Assembly: GCA_015066565.1 (NCBI GenBank) | Contig: SVOB01000001.1 | Coordinates: 124,001 to 188,000, forward strand | Reading direction: 5' to 3' | Source: Oscillospiraceae bacterium | GTDB taxonomy: Bacteria > Bacillota > Clostridia > Oscillospirales > Acutalibacteraceae | DNA: 64,000 nucleotides | Position numbers and translations under genes: made by a program | Notes under the pieces: generated by a model | What the model saw: only the letters and a program-made list of their open reading frames with translations | What the model was told of the DNA's origin: nothing | Database searches by the model: none | Shown here: positions 42,218 through 51,775 of the stretch, piece by piece | Numbering within the stretch: the first letter of the stretch is position 1 | Layout of the letters: the number at the start of each line of letters is the position of its first letter

Positions 42218-44815
42218 ATGGCATTGTCTCCGATGATGCAACAATATTTCAAAATTAAAGAACAGTACAGCGATGCCATATTGCTTTTCAGACTTGGCGA
42301 CTTTTATGAAATGTTCTTTGACGACGCGAAAACCGCGTCAAAAGAGCTTGAGCTTGTGCTAACGGGAAGAGACTGCGGACTTGAAGAGCGCGCGCCGATG
42401 TGCGGCGTTCCGTTCCATAGCGCAGACTCTTACATAGCAAAACTTATTTCAAAGGGCTATAAGGTTGCAATTTGCGAACAGATGGAAGACCCTGCAACAG
42501 CAAAAGGCATTGTTCAGCGTGATATTATCCGAGTCCTTTCTCCGGGTACTGTAATTGAAAGCAGTATGCTTGACGAGGGTAAAAACAATTTCCTTTCATG
42601 CCTTTATATTGAGGGTGACGAAACCGCTATTTGTTTTTCGGATATTTCAACGGGTGAAATTCATATCACCTCGTTTAAAAATGATGATAACAAGGTTCTA
42701 AATGAGCTTTCAAAGTATGAGCCGAGCGAGATTATTATTAATTCTTTCGCTTCATCCAGTCAGGGTCTTAAATCTTTTCTTTTAAGAAACGAAATAACCG
42801 TTGAAACGCTTGAAAACGAATTTGACTATAATTCCTGCGTTTCGGTTATTACAAAGCATTTTAACGTTGTTTCCGTTGAAGAATTAAAAATTAATTCTTC
42901 AAAGCCTGTTATCTGCGCCTTGGGAGGTACTCTCGAATACCTCAAAAACGCTCAGAGGGCGGATTTAACCAACCTTAAGGACATCGACTTTTATTCGGAA
43001 GAAAAGTTTATGCACCTGGATTTTGCGGCGAGAAGAAACCTTGAAATTACCGAAACAATGCGTGAAAGAGAAAAAAGAGGTTCGCTTCTCTGGGTGCTTG
43101 ACAAAACAAAGACTGCTATGGGCAAACGCCGTATAAGGTCGTTTGTTGAAAGACCGCTTATGAATACGGTTGATATTGATAAGCGTCTTAACGCCGTTGA
43201 AGAGCTTTTTGACAACAGCTCTTTAAGACAGGATTTAACCGAAAATCTTACAGGCATTTATGACATAGAACGTCTTATGACGAGAATTGTCTACGGCACA
43301 GCTAATGCAAAAGAGCTTTTGTCGCTTTCAAGCGCATTGACTGATTTACCCGAGATAAAAAAGCTTTTATCGGGTTGCAATTCGGCTCTTCTTAAAGATA
43401 CCTATTCACGCCTTGATACTTTAGCCGATATTAAACAGCTTATCGACAGGGCTATCCGTGAGGACGCTCCGTTTTCAGTCCGTGAGGGCGGGATGATTAA
43501 AGAAGGCTTTAATCCCGAGCTTGATGAATTAAGAGAGCTTGTTTCGGGCGGAAAGGGCTTTATTTCCGAGCTTGAAGCAAGAGAGCAGGAAAAGACGGGT
43601 ATAAAAAAGCTCCGTATTGGCTATAACCGCGTTTTCGGTTATTATATTGAGGTTCTTAACACCTATAAAGAATTGGTTCCCGATGAATACATAAGGAAAC
43701 AGACGCTTTCAAATTGTGAAAGATATATTACCGACGAACTCAAACAGCTTGAATCAAAGGTTTTAAGCGCTCAGGAAAGAATTGTTTCGCTTGAATTTGA
43801 GTTGTTTAGCCAGGTTCGTAAAACAATCGCAAACGAGCTTATAAGAACCCAGAAAACCGCCGATTCAATCGCTACGGTTGATGCGCTTTGTTCTCTGGCT
43901 ACCGTTGCAGTTATGAATAATTATGTCAGACCTTCGGTAAACAACTCCGACGTTATTTCTATTTTACAGGGAAGACATCCAGTTATTGAGAAAATACTCT
44001 CGGACGTTCCCTTTGTTCCTAACGATACTTTACTTGATTGTAACGAGAACAGAGTTGCCGTTATTACGGGACCGAATATGGCGGGTAAATCAACCTTTAT
44101 GCGTCAGGTTGCAATTATTGTTTTAATGGCTCAGATAGGTTCTTTCGTGCCTGCTTCAAAGGCAAATATCGGCGTTGTTGACGCTATTTATACGAGGGTC
44201 GGTTCGTCCGACGACCTTTCAACAGGTCAGTCGACCTTTATGGTTGAAATGAAAGAGGTTGCCGATATTCTTACCAATTCAACAAAGAACAGTCTTATTA
44301 TCTTTGACGAAATCGGTCGCGGCACTTCAACTTATGACGGAATGAGTATAGCAAGGGCTGTTATTGAATTTGCAGCCGATAAAAGAAAACTCGGCGCTAA
44401 AACGCTTTTCGCTACCCATTATCACGAGCTTACCGAGCTTGAAAGTATTATCGACGGCGTTAAGAATTATAATATTGCGGTTAAAAAGAGAGGGGACGAT
44501 ATAACCTTCCTTCGCCGTATTATCAGAGGTCCTGCAGACGGAAGCTACGGTATCGAGGTCGCAAAATTAGCGGGTGTTCCCGATTCGGTGGTTAAACGTG
44601 CCAAGGTCGTTCTAAAGAGCCTTGAGGAAAACGGAAACTACGTTCCGTCACAGACAGTTGTTTCAAATGATGAATCTGAAACCGACCAGGTTTCATTTGA
44701 ACAAAATTATAATCAGACGATTATTGACAGGTTAAAGAGTATTGATATTAATACGTTAACGCCGATTGAAGCTATGTCAGTTCTTTATGAACTGAATAAG
44801 CTTGCTAATTCTTAA
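42218..44815 (+). CDS. mutS: DNA mismatch repair protein MutS
   Basis: Binds mismatches and starts repair with MutL. 865 residues. The N-terminal mismatch-binding motif is LGDFYEMF (family FYE); the connector, lever and clamp follow; the ATPase has Walker A GPNMAGKST near residue 617, IFDEIGRGTST as Walker B and ATHYHELTEL. AAGGATG lies before the ATG. Followed directly by mutL. Confidence 0.98.
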   Translation: MALSPMMQQYFKIKEQYSDAILLFRLGDFYEMFFDDAKTASKELELVLTGRDCGLEERAPMCGVPFHSADSYIAKLISKGYKVAICEQMEDPATAKGIVQRDIIRVLSPGTVIESSMLDEGKNNFLSCLYIEGDETAICFSDISTGEIHITSFKNDDNKVLNELSKYEPSEIIINSFASSSQGLKSFLLRNEITVETLENEFDYNSCVSVITKHFNVVSVEELKINSSKPVICALGGTLEYLKNAQRADLTNLKDIDFYSEEKFMHLDFAARRNLEITETMREREKRGSLLWVLDKTKTAMGKRRIRSFVERPLMNTVDIDKRLNAVEELFDNSSLRQDLTENLTGIYDIERLMTRIVYGTANAKELLSLSSALTDLPEIKKLLSGCNSALLKDTYSRLDTLADIKQLIDRAIREDAPFSVREGGMIKEGFNPELDELRELVSGGKGFISELEAREQEKTGIKKLRIGYNRVFGYYIEVLNTYKELVPDEYIRKQTLSNCERYITDELKQLESKVLSAQERIVSLEFELFSQVRKTIANELIRTQKTADSIATVDALCSLATVAVMNNYVRPSVNNSDVISILQGRHPVIEKILSDVPFVPNDTLLDCNENRVAVITGPNMAGKSTFMRQVAIIVLMAQIGSFVPASKANIGVVDAIYTRVGSSDDLSTGQSTFMVEMKEVADILTNSTKNSLIIFDEIGRGTSTYDGMSIARAVIEFAADKRKLGAKTLFATHYHELTELESIIDGVKNYNIAVKKRGDDITFLRRIIRGPADGSYGIEVAKLAGVPDSVVKRAKVVLKSLEENGNYVPSQTVVSNDESETDQVSFEQNYNQTIIDRLKSIDINTLTPIEAMSVLYELNKLANS

Positions 44816-44839
44816 GCTTTTTCAGAAAGGAGGCGGGTT

Positions 44840-46666
44840 ATGAACAGAATTAACCTTTTGCCGAAAAGTATTTTTGAACTTATTGCGGCGGGCGAGGTAG
44901 TTGAAAGACCCGCTTCGGTAATAAAAGAGCTTATTGAAAATTCTATTGACTCGGGCGCTGATAAAATTACGGTTGAAATTCAGAACGGCGGTATCCGTTA
45001 TATGCGCGTTACCGATAACGGCTGCGGAATTTCAAGAGAAGACGTGCCGAGAGCTTTTACCAGTCACGCTACGAGTAAAATAAAAAATGCAACGGACCTT
45101 GATTCAATTATGACACTCGGCTTCAGGGGCGAAGCTCTTTCTTCGGTTTGCGCCGTTTCAAGAGTTGAATTACTTACTAAAACAAGAGAAGAATTTTCGG
45201 GTACTAAATACGAAATTGCCGCAGGCGAAGAAATTTCCTGCGAGGACGCAGGCTGTCCCGACGGAACGACAATTATTGTAAGGGATTTGTTTTACAATAC
45301 CCCTGCAAGAATGAAGTTTCTTAAAAAGGACGTAAGCGAGGGCAATTTCGTAAGCTCGATTATCGATAAAATAGCCGTTTCTCATCCCGAAATATCCTTT
45401 AATTTTATCCGTGACGGAAAGCAGGTGCTTTTCACAAGCGGAAATAACAGCCTTCTTGATTGCTGTCAGTCTGTTTTCGGAAAAGACTTCGTAAAGGATT
45501 TAATAGAGGTTAATTCCGAAATTAACGGAATTAAAATAACGGGTTATGTTTCTCATCCTTTTTCTTCAAGGGCAACACGCTCAATGCAAAATTTCTTTGT
45601 CAATAACAGATACATAAAAAACAAGACGATTTATGCCGCTCTTGAAGAGGCGTACAAGGGCTCAATAATGGTCGGAAAGCATCCTTATTGCGTATTGTTC
45701 CTTGAGTTACCTTTTGATACGGTTGACGTTAACGTACATCCCGCTAAAACCGAGGTCCGTTTTTCCGATGAAAAAAGAATTTTCGACAGTGTTTATTATG
45801 CCGTTAAGAATTCTATTGACAGGGATAATGCAAGACCGAGTTTTAAGATTGACAAGATTAATCCGATTACTCTTAATAAAAACTACGTTGAAAAATCAGA
45901 CAGACAGTTAAAGATTTATCAGGATATTATTACTGATATTACCGATGAAAAACCCGTTTTAATCAACTCGCCTAAGGCTGAAATAAGTTCTGACGAAGAA
46001 GAACCTAAGCTTGTTGATTTAAACGATTATTCAATATCTGAACCTGTTAAGACAGAGCCGAAACCGGAAATACATATTACCGAAGAAAAGGAAATAGTTT
46101 CTTACAGGGTTATAGGCGAAGCTTTTAACACTTATATTATTGTTGAGCAGGGCGACAATGTTCTGCTTATTGATAAGCACGCCGCTCACGAGAGAATGTT
46201 GTATGAACAGTTAAAGGCTTCAAGCAGAATTGAGGGCACTCAGTTGCTTTTAAATCCCGTAACCGTCAGTCTTTCAAAGGAAGAGTATTCGGCGGTTACA
46301 GAAAATGTTGAAATGCTTAAGGAAATCGGCTTTGCTATTGAAGATTTCGGCGTCGGAACTGTTATTGTCAGAGAATGTCCCGTTGACCTTTCGGTTGAAG
46401 ATATAAGGGATTTTGTTTCCGAAATAGCGGGCTATCTTTTAAAGAATAAAAGAGTTCTTATTACCGAAAAGCAGGATTGGGTACTTCATAATATAGCTTG
46501 CCGAGCCGCGGTAAAGGGCGGAAACATAACAAGCGAATATGAAAGAAACGCTTTTGTTAAAAAGCTTCTTTCAATGCCCGAAATCCGTTATTGTCCTCAC
46601 GGCAGACCTGTTATAATCGAGCTTTCTAAGCATACGATAGAAAAACAGTTCGGGAGAATACAGTGA
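44840..46666 (+). CDS. mutL: DNA mismatch repair protein MutL (endonuclease type)
   Basis: GHKL ATPase that couples MutS to strand incision. 608 residues. N-terminal motifs: ELIENSIDSGA, DNGCGI, GFRGEALSS. The C-terminal metal-dependent nuclease shows DKHAAHERMLYE (DQHA(X)2E(X)4E with Lys in place of Gln) near residue 443, ACRAAVKGG and CPHGRP. A nuclease-type MutL fits the absence of MutH in Firmicutes. GGAGG precedes the ATG; the stop shares one base with the miaA start. Confidence 0.97.
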   Translation: MNRINLLPKSIFELIAAGEVVERPASVIKELIENSIDSGADKITVEIQNGGIRYMRVTDNGCGISREDVPRAFTSHATSKIKNATDLDSIMTLGFRGEALSSVCAVSRVELLTKTREEFSGTKYEIAAGEEISCEDAGCPDGTTIIVRDLFYNTPARMKFLKKDVSEGNFVSSIIDKIAVSHPEISFNFIRDGKQVLFTSGNNSLLDCCQSVFGKDFVKDLIEVNSEINGIKITGYVSHPFSSRATRSMQNFFVNNRYIKNKTIYAALEEAYKGSIMVGKHPYCVLFLELPFDTVDVNVHPAKTEVRFSDEKRIFDSVYYAVKNSIDRDNARPSFKIDKINPITLNKNYVEKSDRQLKIYQDIITDITDEKPVLINSPKAEISSDEEEPKLVDLNDYSISEPVKTEPKPEIHITEEKEIVSYRVIGEAFNTYIIVEQGDNVLLIDKHAAHERMLYEQLKASSRIEGTQLLLNPVTVSLSKEEYSAVTENVEMLKEIGFAIEDFGVGTVIVRECPVDLSVEDIRDFVSEIAGYLLKNKRVLITEKQDWVLHNIACRAAVKGGNITSEYERNAFVKKLLSMPEIRYCPHGRPVIIELSKHTIEKQFGRIQ

Positions 46667-47604
46667 TGGAAAAGAAAAAGGCTGTTGCTGTTGTAGGTCC
46701 GACTGCTTCTGGAAAAACGAAGCTCGCTGTTGAAATTGCAAAGAGGTTTAACGGCGAGGTTGTTTCCTTTGATTCTATGCAGATTTATAAGGGAATGGAT
46801 ATTGCTTCCGCTAAACCTACTGTTGACGAGATGGACGGAGTTGTTCACCATCTTGTTTCGGTTAAAGATTTAAGCGAAAGATATTCCGTCGCTTCCTTTG
46901 TTGAAGACGCAAAAGCCATTTGTAACGATATTGTCAGCCGCAACTGTCTTCCCGTATTTTGCGGCGGAACAGGGCTTTATATTGACAGCTTTGTGAACAA
47001 TATCGAGTTTACGGACGAGGGCTTTGACGAGAATATCAGAAATGAACTGTTACTCCGTCTTGAAAAAGAGGGCTCCAATGCGCTTTATGACGAACTTATG
47101 ACGGTTGACGAAGAGTATGCGAAAACAGTTGACTGTAATAATACAAAGCGTGTTATAAGGGCTCTTGAGCTTTATTACAACACTAAAACAAAAATGAGCG
47201 ACCAGCTTAAAAATTCAAGGCTTAACGAATCGGATTATGACGTCCTTTATATTGGATTAAATTATTCTGACAGACAACTGCTTTATAACAGGATTAATGA
47301 ACGCGTTGATAAAATGGTTTCTTGCGGGTTAATTAATGAAGCAGAACAGTTTTTTAAGCTTAATGACGTTAAAACCGCAAATCAGGCAATCGGAATTAAA
47401 GAATTAAAGCCGTATTTCGACGGTGAAATTACTCTTGACGAGGCTATTGAAAAGATTAAGCAGGAAACGAGAAGATACGCAAAAAGACAGCTTACCTGGT
47501 TTAACAGAAACAAAAATATAAACTGGATTATCATTGATAAATCGGATGACATAAACAATGAAGCCTTTGAATTGGTAAACGGGTTTCTGAAAGGGGAGAA
47601 TTAA
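46666..47604 (+). CDS. miaA: tRNA dimethylallyltransferase MiaA
   Basis: Adds the dimethylallyl group to A37 of tRNAs reading UNN codons, before MiaB. 312 residues. P-loop GPTASGKTKLA, DSMQIYKGMDIASAKP, GGTGLYI, and the C-terminal KQETRRYAKRQLTWFNR are intact. The ATG overlaps the mutL stop by one base (TGATG); mutL-miaA linkage is found in many bacteria, including E. coli. The next gene starts at the base after its stop. Confidence 0.97.
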   Translation: MEKKKAVAVVGPTASGKTKLAVEIAKRFNGEVVSFDSMQIYKGMDIASAKPTVDEMDGVVHHLVSVKDLSERYSVASFVEDAKAICNDIVSRNCLPVFCGGTGLYIDSFVNNIEFTDEGFDENIRNELLLRLEKEGSNALYDELMTVDEEYAKTVDCNNTKRVIRALELYYNTKTKMSDQLKNSRLNESDYDVLYIGLNYSDRQLLYNRINERVDKMVSCGLINEAEQFFKLNDVKTANQAIGIKELKPYFDGEITLDEAIEKIKQETRRYAKRQLTWFNRNKNINWIIIDKSDDINNEAFELVNGFLKGEN

Positions 47605-48831
47605 ATGAACGCTAAAGTAAAAAAATACCTGATGATTATTCTTTCAGTAGTTCTCGGCGTTTTTGTTATAAGCTATATCGGTTATCAGGTATATATGTTC
47701 AGAAGAACTCCCGTCAAAACCGAAACCGCCCTTGAAAGAACTGTTTATGAAACAATTGACACAAAGGCATTTTTCGTAAGGGATGAAAGCTATATTCAGG
47801 CAAAGGGAAGCGGAACGATTGTTCCCCTTGTAACAGACGGAATCAGAGTTGCCAAGGGTGATACGGTTGCCGTTATGTTTAAGGATGATAATTCGGCAAG
47901 GGATTTCAACAGAATTAATGAAATTGAAGCTTCGCTTACTTATTATAAATCCCTTAAAAACCGTGTCGGCGTACAGACAACCGACCTTTCTTCTTTGGAA
48001 AAAAGGATTGACTCATCCTGTTACAGCTATATTAAGGCTATTCAGAGCGGTGACGTAATTTCACTCGCAAAGTACAGGGATTCGCTTAAAGAATCAATTA
48101 CTGCCCGTCAGCTTGCAACCGGCGGCGCAATCTCTGTTGACGAAAAAATCGAAGCTCTTGAAAATGAGCTTTCAAAACTAAATAAAAAGACAGGCGGATA
48201 CACAAGCATTACGGCTGAAAATTCGGGATATTATATAAGCACTACAGACGGCTATGAAAATACAGTTGAATATGATTCAGCCGTGGAATATACGGTTGAC
48301 CAGGTTGAAGAAATACTTAACGCAAAGCCTGATGAAAATAAGGGCGTTATGGGAAAGCTCGTCGACAGCTTTAACTGGTATGTTTTATGTAATATTCCTA
48401 CCAATAAGGTAACCTCCTTTAAGGCAGACCGTAAAGTTAAGGTTCTCCTTCCGAATTCTTCAATCCAGCAGGTTGAAACCGATTTCATAAAGGTAAATGA
48501 CAATAAGGACGGAAAAACTTCAATAGTTCTTTGCGGTAATGAAATGAACGAAACAATTGCTAATCTTCGTCTTGAGGATGTTCAGCTTGTTATTAATGAA
48601 TATAACGGATTCAGAATTGATAACAGAGCAATCCGCGAGGTTGAAGGCGAGCAGGGAGTTTATGTTCTTGTAGGAAATATTGTCAGATTCAGAAAGATAA
48701 ACGTTATTTATTCCGCTGCCGACTATTCAATAGTCAATAATGTAGACAATGAAAGCGGTCAGTTGAGAATGTATGACGAAGTTATAGTTGAAGGGACTGA
48801 TTTATATGAAGGAAAAGTCATTTCAAGATGA
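47605..48831 (+). CDS. HlyD-like membrane-anchored protein
   Basis: 408 residues: one N-terminal membrane helix (about 8-30), then an extracytoplasmic region with a lipoyl-like beta segment (FVRDESYIQAKGSGTIVPLVTDGIRVAKGDTVAVM), a coiled-coil portion around 95-195, and a second beta region near the end. The layout matches HlyD-type adaptor proteins, but no exporter gene is next to it. In clostridia a protein of this type often precedes yggS-sepF-divIVA, suggesting a cell-envelope or division link. Exact function unknown. Confidence 0.75.
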   Translation: MNAKVKKYLMIILSVVLGVFVISYIGYQVYMFRRTPVKTETALERTVYETIDTKAFFVRDESYIQAKGSGTIVPLVTDGIRVAKGDTVAVMFKDDNSARDFNRINEIEASLTYYKSLKNRVGVQTTDLSSLEKRIDSSCYSYIKAIQSGDVISLAKYRDSLKESITARQLATGGAISVDEKIEALENELSKLNKKTGGYTSITAENSGYYISTTDGYENTVEYDSAVEYTVDQVEEILNAKPDENKGVMGKLVDSFNWYVLCNIPTNKVTSFKADRKVKVLLPNSSIQQVETDFIKVNDNKDGKTSIVLCGNEMNETIANLRLEDVQLVINEYNGFRIDNRAIREVEGEQGVYVLVGNIVRFRKINVIYSAADYSIVNNVDNESGQLRMYDEVIVEGTDLYEGKVISR

Positions 48832-49531
48832 ACAGTTTGAGAATATTGAATATAATCTCAAGACAATAAACGAAAAAATTGCTCTTTCAGCCGAAAAAAG
48901 CGGAAGAACGCGGGATGACGTCAGGTTTATGGCTGTTACGAAAACTGTTGACGTTTTCAGAATCAATAAGGCGCTTGATTGCGGAATTGATTTAATCGGC
49001 GAAAATAAGGTTCAGGAATTTCTTTCTAAAAAGCCCGATTTGAAGCTTGAAAACGTAGAATGCCATTTAATCGGACATTTACAGACTAATAAGGTTTCAA
49101 AAATTGTCGGTGAGGTTGACTGTATTGAATCGGTTGACAGCCTGAAACTTGCCAATGAAATTTCAAAACAGTCTTCAAAGCTCGGCATAACTACCAATGT
49201 TCTTGTCGAGGTAAATATAGGAGGGGAGGAGTCAAAGACAGGGCTTCCGAAGGAGTTGCTTGAAGAAACTCTTTATCGGATTTCCGAATTACCCTCAATT
49301 AAGGTTGTCGGATTGATGACAATACCCCCGTTTTCACAAAATAATGCGCAAAATCGCAAATTTTTTTCAAATATGTACAATATGTATGTTGACATTAGGT
49401 CAAAAAAAATACATAATATTACTATGGACATTTTGTCTATGGGTATGTCGGGTGATTACGAGGACGCAATTGCCTGCGGTTCAAACTTAGTAAGAATTGG
49501 GTCTGCCATTTTCGGACCCAGGATATATTAA
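48806..49531 (+). CDS. yggS: YggS-family PLP homeostasis protein
   Basis: PLP-binding TIM-barrel protein (YlmE in Bacillus) that helps balance vitamin B6 and amino/keto acids. 241 residues. FMAVTKTV carries the PLP Lys; GENKVQEF, LIGHLQTNK, SVDS and the phosphate site near SMGMSGDYEDAI are all present. ATG 48806 follows GAAGGGA and lies inside the HlyD-like gene's 3' end. ylmE-sepF linkage is conserved in Firmicutes. Confidence 0.95.
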   Translation: MKEKSFQDEQFENIEYNLKTINEKIALSAEKSGRTRDDVRFMAVTKTVDVFRINKALDCGIDLIGENKVQEFLSKKPDLKLENVECHLIGHLQTNKVSKIVGEVDCIESVDSLKLANEISKQSSKLGITTNVLVEVNIGGEESKTGLPKELLEETLYRISELPSIKVVGLMTIPPFSQNNAQNRKFFSNMYNMYVDIRSKKIHNITMDILSMGMSGDYEDAIACGSNLVRIGSAIFGPRIY

Positions 49532-49561
49532 AAAGTATTTAAAAAAGTGGAGGTAAATAAA

Positions 49562-50014
49562 ATGGGATTTTTAGACAAGGTTAAAGAATTTGTTAATACG
49601 GACGAGCTTTATGACGGCGAGCCCGAAGAATTCGGCAACGAGGGTTATGAGGAGCAGCCCGCTCCGAGAGCTACACGCCGTGAACGCGAATCAAGATTTT
49701 CAAATGACAACGACAATGTTGTAAACATTCACACAACTGCTCAGCTTCAGGTTGTTCTCGCTAAACCCGAGACTTTTGAAGAAGCTAAAAAAATCGCTGA
49801 CAACCTCAATCAGAAAAGGACTGTTGTTCTCAACCTTGAGAGCGCTAACCGTGACATCGCGTTGAGAATTATCGACTTCCTCACAGGCGTTGCTTACGCT
49901 AATGACGGTAATCTTAAAAAGGTTGCAAAGGCTATTTTCATCATTACTCCCTATAACGTTAACGTTATGGGTGATTTGCTTGATGAGCTTGAAAGCACAG
50001 GTGTTTTCTTCTAA
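49562..50014 (+). CDS. sepF: Cell division protein SepF
   Basis: Membrane-tethered FtsZ-binding protein that organises the Z ring. 150 residues: N-terminal amphipathic membrane helix MGFLDKVKEFV, an acidic then basic linker, and the C-terminal SepF core with TFEEAKKIADNLNQKRTVVLNLE and RIIDFLTGVAYANDG. ATG 49562 follows GGAGG. ylmG and ylmH, which separate sepF and divIVA in Bacillus, are missing here. Confidence 0.97.
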   Translation: MGFLDKVKEFVNTDELYDGEPEEFGNEGYEEQPAPRATRRERESRFSNDNDNVVNIHTTAQLQVVLAKPETFEEAKKIADNLNQKRTVVLNLESANRDIALRIIDFLTGVAYANDGNLKKVAKAIFIITPYNVNVMGDLLDELESTGVFF

Positions 50015-50047
50015 TCAATTTATTAATTAAACAGAAGGTAGATATAT

Positions 50048-51280
50048 ATGCTTAAGCCTAACGAAATAAATGAAAAAACCTTTGAACAGGTCGGCGACGG
50101 CGTTTATTCAGCTAAAGAGGTTGACGCTTTTCTTAAAGAGGTTTCGTCTTCCTATGAACAGGTTTTCAAACAGAACGGCGAGCTTGTAAGACGTCTCAGC
50201 TTACTTGCCAACCGTCTTGAAGCCTTCAGACGTCAGGAGGAAGAGGCTAAAAAAGCTTCTGAAACCGATGAAAAAGAAGAGTTTAACGAGTCTCTCAAGA
50301 ATAAGCTTGAGCAGGCTAAGGCTGTTGCGCAGAAAATGCTTGACGACGCTAAGGAAAGAGCAGTTGCCATTGTTGATAATGCGAACAACGAGTCGGATAA
50401 GATTCTTGTTGACCTTAAGGATAAGATTAAAGAACAGAAGGTTACTCTTGATATGCTTAACGAACAGTCTGAGGCGTTCAAGAAAAAACTTCTTGACACT
50501 TACAGAGAGCATCTTCTTATAATTGACTCCATTCCTTCAAAGGCTGAAAAGGTTGTTAAAGAGGCTCAGCCGACTGATAATAATGACGAAACTGCTATAG
50601 AAGAAAAGCCCTCATACACGGTTGAGGAAGATAATTCCGATATTTTCGAATCTGCTGACGAGTTTGTTAATAAGCTTGATGAACCCGACGAGTTCTTTAA
50701 TGAAGAAAAAGAGGAAACAGTTGATGAGGTTGAAGAAACAGCAGAAACTGTTCCCGTTGCCGAAGAGCCTGTCATAGTTGAACAAGCCGAAGAAAGCAAC
50801 GATATTTTCTCAGGCGCTGTTGATGTTGAAGAAGAAAAGGTTGACGAAGAAGATAATGTGGTTGAAGAAACTGTAGAAGAAGGCTTTGACTTCGATTTCT
50901 CCGACCTTACTTTCGACGACGAGGAAGACGAAGACGATATCGACGCTGACGAAGCAGAAGACAACGAAGCGGACGAGCTTGAAGAGGACGATGACGACGA
51001 TAATATTGATATGAATGTTATTGCCGATGTCTTTTCGGAAAGCAAGGAAGTTATTGAAGAGAAACTTCCTGACGAAGTAATTGATGAGGTTTCCGAGGAG
51101 AAAGCCGCAGAGCCTGAACGTCCTTCTCTCAAAGATATAATCAAGGCTAAGGTTCTTAACGAAGAAACCGATTTTGAAACAATTGACGATAACGAAGAAA
51201 TTGAAGACCTTTTTAACGATAAGGATGAACAGGTGCTTGACGGCGGCGATTTTTCGTTCCGTCCCGAGCGTGAAGATTAA
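50048..51280 (+). CDS. divIVA: DivIVA-domain protein with long acidic tail
   Basis: 410 residues. The N-terminal DivIVA lipid-binding and coiled-coil region (about 1-165; NEINEKTFEQVGDGVYSAKEVDAFLKEV) senses curved membrane at poles and septa. The remaining ~245 residues are highly acidic and low-complexity, rich in Asp, Glu and Val, most dense around 270-330. The usual DivIVA is 150-230 residues. The tail may be a disordered recruitment or spacer region. It lies between sepF and lspA as in other Firmicutes. Confidence 0.92.
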   Translation: MLKPNEINEKTFEQVGDGVYSAKEVDAFLKEVSSSYEQVFKQNGELVRRLSLLANRLEAFRRQEEEAKKASETDEKEEFNESLKNKLEQAKAVAQKMLDDAKERAVAIVDNANNESDKILVDLKDKIKEQKVTLDMLNEQSEAFKKKLLDTYREHLLIIDSIPSKAEKVVKEAQPTDNNDETAIEEKPSYTVEEDNSDIFESADEFVNKLDEPDEFFNEEKEETVDEVEETAETVPVAEEPVIVEQAEESNDIFSGAVDVEEEKVDEEDNVVEETVEEGFDFDFSDLTFDDEEDEDDIDADEAEDNEADELEEDDDDDNIDMNVIADVFSESKEVIEEKLPDEVIDEVSEEKAAEPERPSLKDIIKAKVLNEETDFETIDDNEEIEDLFNDKDEQVLDGGDFSFRPERED

Positions 51281-51283
51281 GGC

Positions 51284-51775
51284 ATGAAAAAAATTGTTAC
51301 GGCTTTTTTAATGCTTGTATTAATCGGCCTTGATCAGTTATTTAAAATACTGACGTTAAAATACCTTGAACCTGTTGGTTCGGTTATGCTTGTCAAGGGT
51401 TTTTTGCGTCTCAATTATGTTGAAAACACCGGTGCGGCTTTTGGTTTATTCAAAAACAACACCGTTGTTTTAACTGTTTTTACTTCACTGGTCATTCTGT
51501 TCTGTCTTTTCATTATTTTCGTCAAACCGCTTGATAAGTCACTTTATAATTTTTCACTCGCTTTAATTGTAGCGGGCGGAGTCGGAAATCTTATTGACAG
51601 GGTTTTCCGTTCGTATGTTATTGACTATATCGAGGTTCTGTTTATTGATTTTCCAGTATTTAATTTCGCGGATATTCTTGTAACCTGCAGTTCGTTCTTT
51701 CTCGCTTTTTATCTGATTTACGATATGTATAAGGATAAAAAGGCTTTAAAATCGGGGGAAAAGGTCAATGAATGA
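51284..51775 (+). CDS. lspA: Lipoprotein signal peptidase
   Basis: Aspartic membrane protease that removes the signal peptide from prolipoproteins. 163 residues with four membrane spans. The Asp dyad lies in GGVGNLIDRVF and FNFADILV; NTGAAFG is also conserved. The start follows divIVA by 3 bases. The rluD start overlaps its stop by 8 bases; lspA-rluD linkage is classical. Confidence 0.97.
   Translation: MKKIVTAFLMLVLIGLDQLFKILTLKYLEPVGSVMLVKGFLRLNYVENTGAAFGLFKNNTVVLTVFTSLVILFCLFIIFVKPLDKSLYNFSLALIVAGGVGNLIDRVFRSYVIDYIEVLFIDFPVFNFADILVTCSSFFLAFYLIYDMYKDKKALKSGEKVNE

Noticed and set aside
50566..51144. Minus-strand frame coding a Ser-rich protein
   Set aside because: It is the antisense of the GAA/GAC-rich acidic tail of DivIVA, which reads as Ser repeats on the other strand.
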